Source: Opitutia bacterium UBA3151 (GTDB taxonomy: Bacteria > Verrucomicrobiota > Verrucomicrobiia > Opitutales > Seribacteraceae). Taken from it: a stretch of DNA of 5,454 nt. Of this stretch, positions 4,564 through 5,454 are shown piece by piece. The stretch spans positions 1-5,454 of the forward strand of contig DEYT01000167.1 of assembly GCA_002364975.1 (NCBI GenBank). The letters run 5' to 3'. The translations under genes and the position numbers were made by a program. Positions within the stretch are counted from its first letter, which is position 1, and every line of letters starts with the position of its first letter. The notes under the pieces were generated by a model. The model worked only from the letters and a program-made list of their open reading frames with translations. It had not been told where the DNA came from and ran no database searches.

Positions 4564-5454
4564 TTAGTTTAAAAATCGATCTAAATCACGGTATTGGATA
4601 GCTTCAAGTAAATGTTCCTTTTCTATATCCTCTGAATATTCAATATCAGCTATTGTCCTTGATACTTTTAATATTTTTCCATAGGCACGAGCTGATAAAG
4701 TGAGGCGCTCCATGGCCATGGTTAGAAGTTTCATGTTTTCATCAGATATACCACAATGTTCTTCCATTAATTTCTCCGTCATCCCAGAATTTGTTTTGCA
4801 ATGTTCAGAAGCAAACCTTTTGCTCTGCTTTTCCCTGCATGCAGCAATACGCTTACTAACCCGACTGGAAGATTCGCCTTTTGCACCAGACCTCAACTCT
4901 TCAATTTTCACTGCCGGTGCCTCGACATGAATGTCAATTCGATCGAGTAGTGGACCACTTATCTTGTTCCGATATCTTTGAATTTGAGGAATGGAGCAAC
5001 GGCAAGTTTTTGATTCATCTCCTAGATATCCGCAAGGGCAAGGATTCATTGCTGATACTAACATAAACTCGCATGGCAAAGTAACCTTTCCAGCACTTCT
5101 TGAAATCGTAACTTCACCGTCTTCAAGGGGTTGCCTTAAAACTTCTAAGGCTGATCTTTTAAACTCAGGTAATTCATCCATAAAAAGAATACCATTGTGA
5201 GCCAACGAAATTTCACCTGGACCTGGCTTTGTCCCTCCACCGAGAAGCCCGACATCACTAATCGTGTGATGAGGACAACGAATGGGTCTTCCCATTCCAT
5301 TTCCATGCAAACTTGATGAAAGACCGCCGATCGAAAAAATATTCAAAACCTCAAGGTATTCATCCAGAGTGGGGGGTGGTAGAATGGATGGAATTCTCTT
5401 TGCGACCATTGATTTCCCAGACCCGGGTGGGCCAAGCATTAGCAAGTTATGCCC
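4564..5454 (-). CDS. comM: ComM/YifB family AAA+ ATPase (Mg-chelatase-like), C-terminal 296 residues (gene cut by window edge)
   Basis: The frame is open to the window edge and the first visible residues are GHNLLMLGPPGSGKS, so the true start lies outside. About 200 N-terminal residues (the Lon-protease-like domain) are missing compared with the usual family length near 500. Numbering from the first visible residue: Walker A is G8-PPGSGK14-S15; Walker B is ILFMD93-E94-LPEF; sensor 1 is in SAMN137. The family's cysteine cluster follows as C139-P-C141-G ... C151-R-C153. The arginine-finger region is LLDR172-ID, and sensor 2 lies in SAR256-AYGKILKVSRTIADIE. The protein ends with the typical EHLLEAIQYRDLDRFLN. 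Known members are hexameric helicases that promote branch migration during chromosomal integration of transformed DNA. All catalytic residues are intact in the visible part. The stop is 63 bp from the next gene on the same strand. Confidence 0.95.
   Translation of the reverse strand, partial: GHNLLMLGPPGSGKSMVAKRIPSILPPPTLDEYLEVLNIFSIGGLSSSLHGNGMGRPIRCPHHTISDVGLLGGGTKPGPGEISLAHNGILFMDELPEFKRSALEVLRQPLEDGEVTISRSAGKVTLPCEFMLVSAMNPCPCGYLGDESKTCRCSIPQIQRYRNKISGPLLDRIDIHVEAPAVKIEELRSGAKGESSSRVSKRIAACREKQSKRFASEHCKTNSGMTEKLMEEHCGISDENMKLLTMAMERLTLSARAYGKILKVSRTIADIEYSEDIEKEHLLEAIQYRDLDRFLN

Noticed and set aside
5029..5076. C-P-C ... C-R-C cysteine cluster in the comM product as a novel zinc site
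   Set aside because: The NPCPCG...CRC pattern is a usual feature of the ComM/YifB family, so it is not new here, though its exact role is less discussed than the ATPase motifs.
4700..5200. Plus-strand open frames opposite comM (4700-4930, 4881-5066, 4991-5200)
   Set aside because: comM motifs are continuous on the minus strand through this whole stretch, so these are shadows.
1..5454. CRISPR array, tRNA, rRNA, transposase, toxin-antitoxin pair
   Set aside because: No spaced direct repeats, no cloverleaf-like sequence, no rRNA-like stretch and no transposase motif were seen. The two small minus-strand genes do not match any toxin-antitoxin family I know.

Overview
This AT-rich window (roughly 60% A+T by eye) is bacterial chromosome with compact gene spacing and few clear Shine-Dalgarno sites. 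It has five recognisable genes or gene families (fabV, a DUF721/DciA-like gene, a POT peptide transporter, comM, and an excisionase-like small protein) and four genes I cannot name. FabV, a POT transporter of the 'PPGIPFIIGNEAAERFSFYG' type, and lysine-rich or acidic hypothetical proteins together resemble Verrucomicrobiota-like genomes. That is an inference from general familiarity; no marker gene here proves it.

Layout, left to right. (1) 1-173, minus: the N-terminal 57 codons of FabV, an NADH-dependent enoyl-ACP/CoA reductase, cut by the window edge. (2) 174-234: a 61-bp divergent gap holding a perfect 10-bp inverted repeat, one arm directly upstream of each start codon. (3) 235-612, plus: a DUF721/DciA-like protein, probably linked to replicative helicase loading. 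(4) 2340-626, minus: a two-gene unit, a small two-helix membrane protein followed 2 bp later by a complete POT/PTR2 proton-coupled peptide transporter. (5) 2430-3795, plus: a two-gene unit, a predicted lipoprotein with a Pro/Glu-rich stalk and a C-terminal CxCxxC motif, then 10 bp later a 196-residue protein made of two diverged copies of one domain. (6) 4500-3829, minus: two small DNA-binding-like proteins, one with a coiled-coil-like N-terminus and a resolvase-type HTH, one excisionase-like, lying in one reading frame and separated by a single stop codon. (7) 5454-4564, minus: the C-terminal 296 residues of ComM/YifB, a AAA+ helicase of natural transformation, cut by the window edge.

The genes do not form one obvious pathway. 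fabV, dciA-like, POT and comM are core or housekeeping types. The least explained parts are the 2430-3795 pair and the 3829-4500 pair. The first couples an envelope lipoprotein to a duplicated-domain cytoplasmic protein. The second could be a remnant of a mobile element, a small regulatory locus, or one gene split by a stop codon. No tRNA, rRNA, CRISPR array, transposase or integrase was seen.
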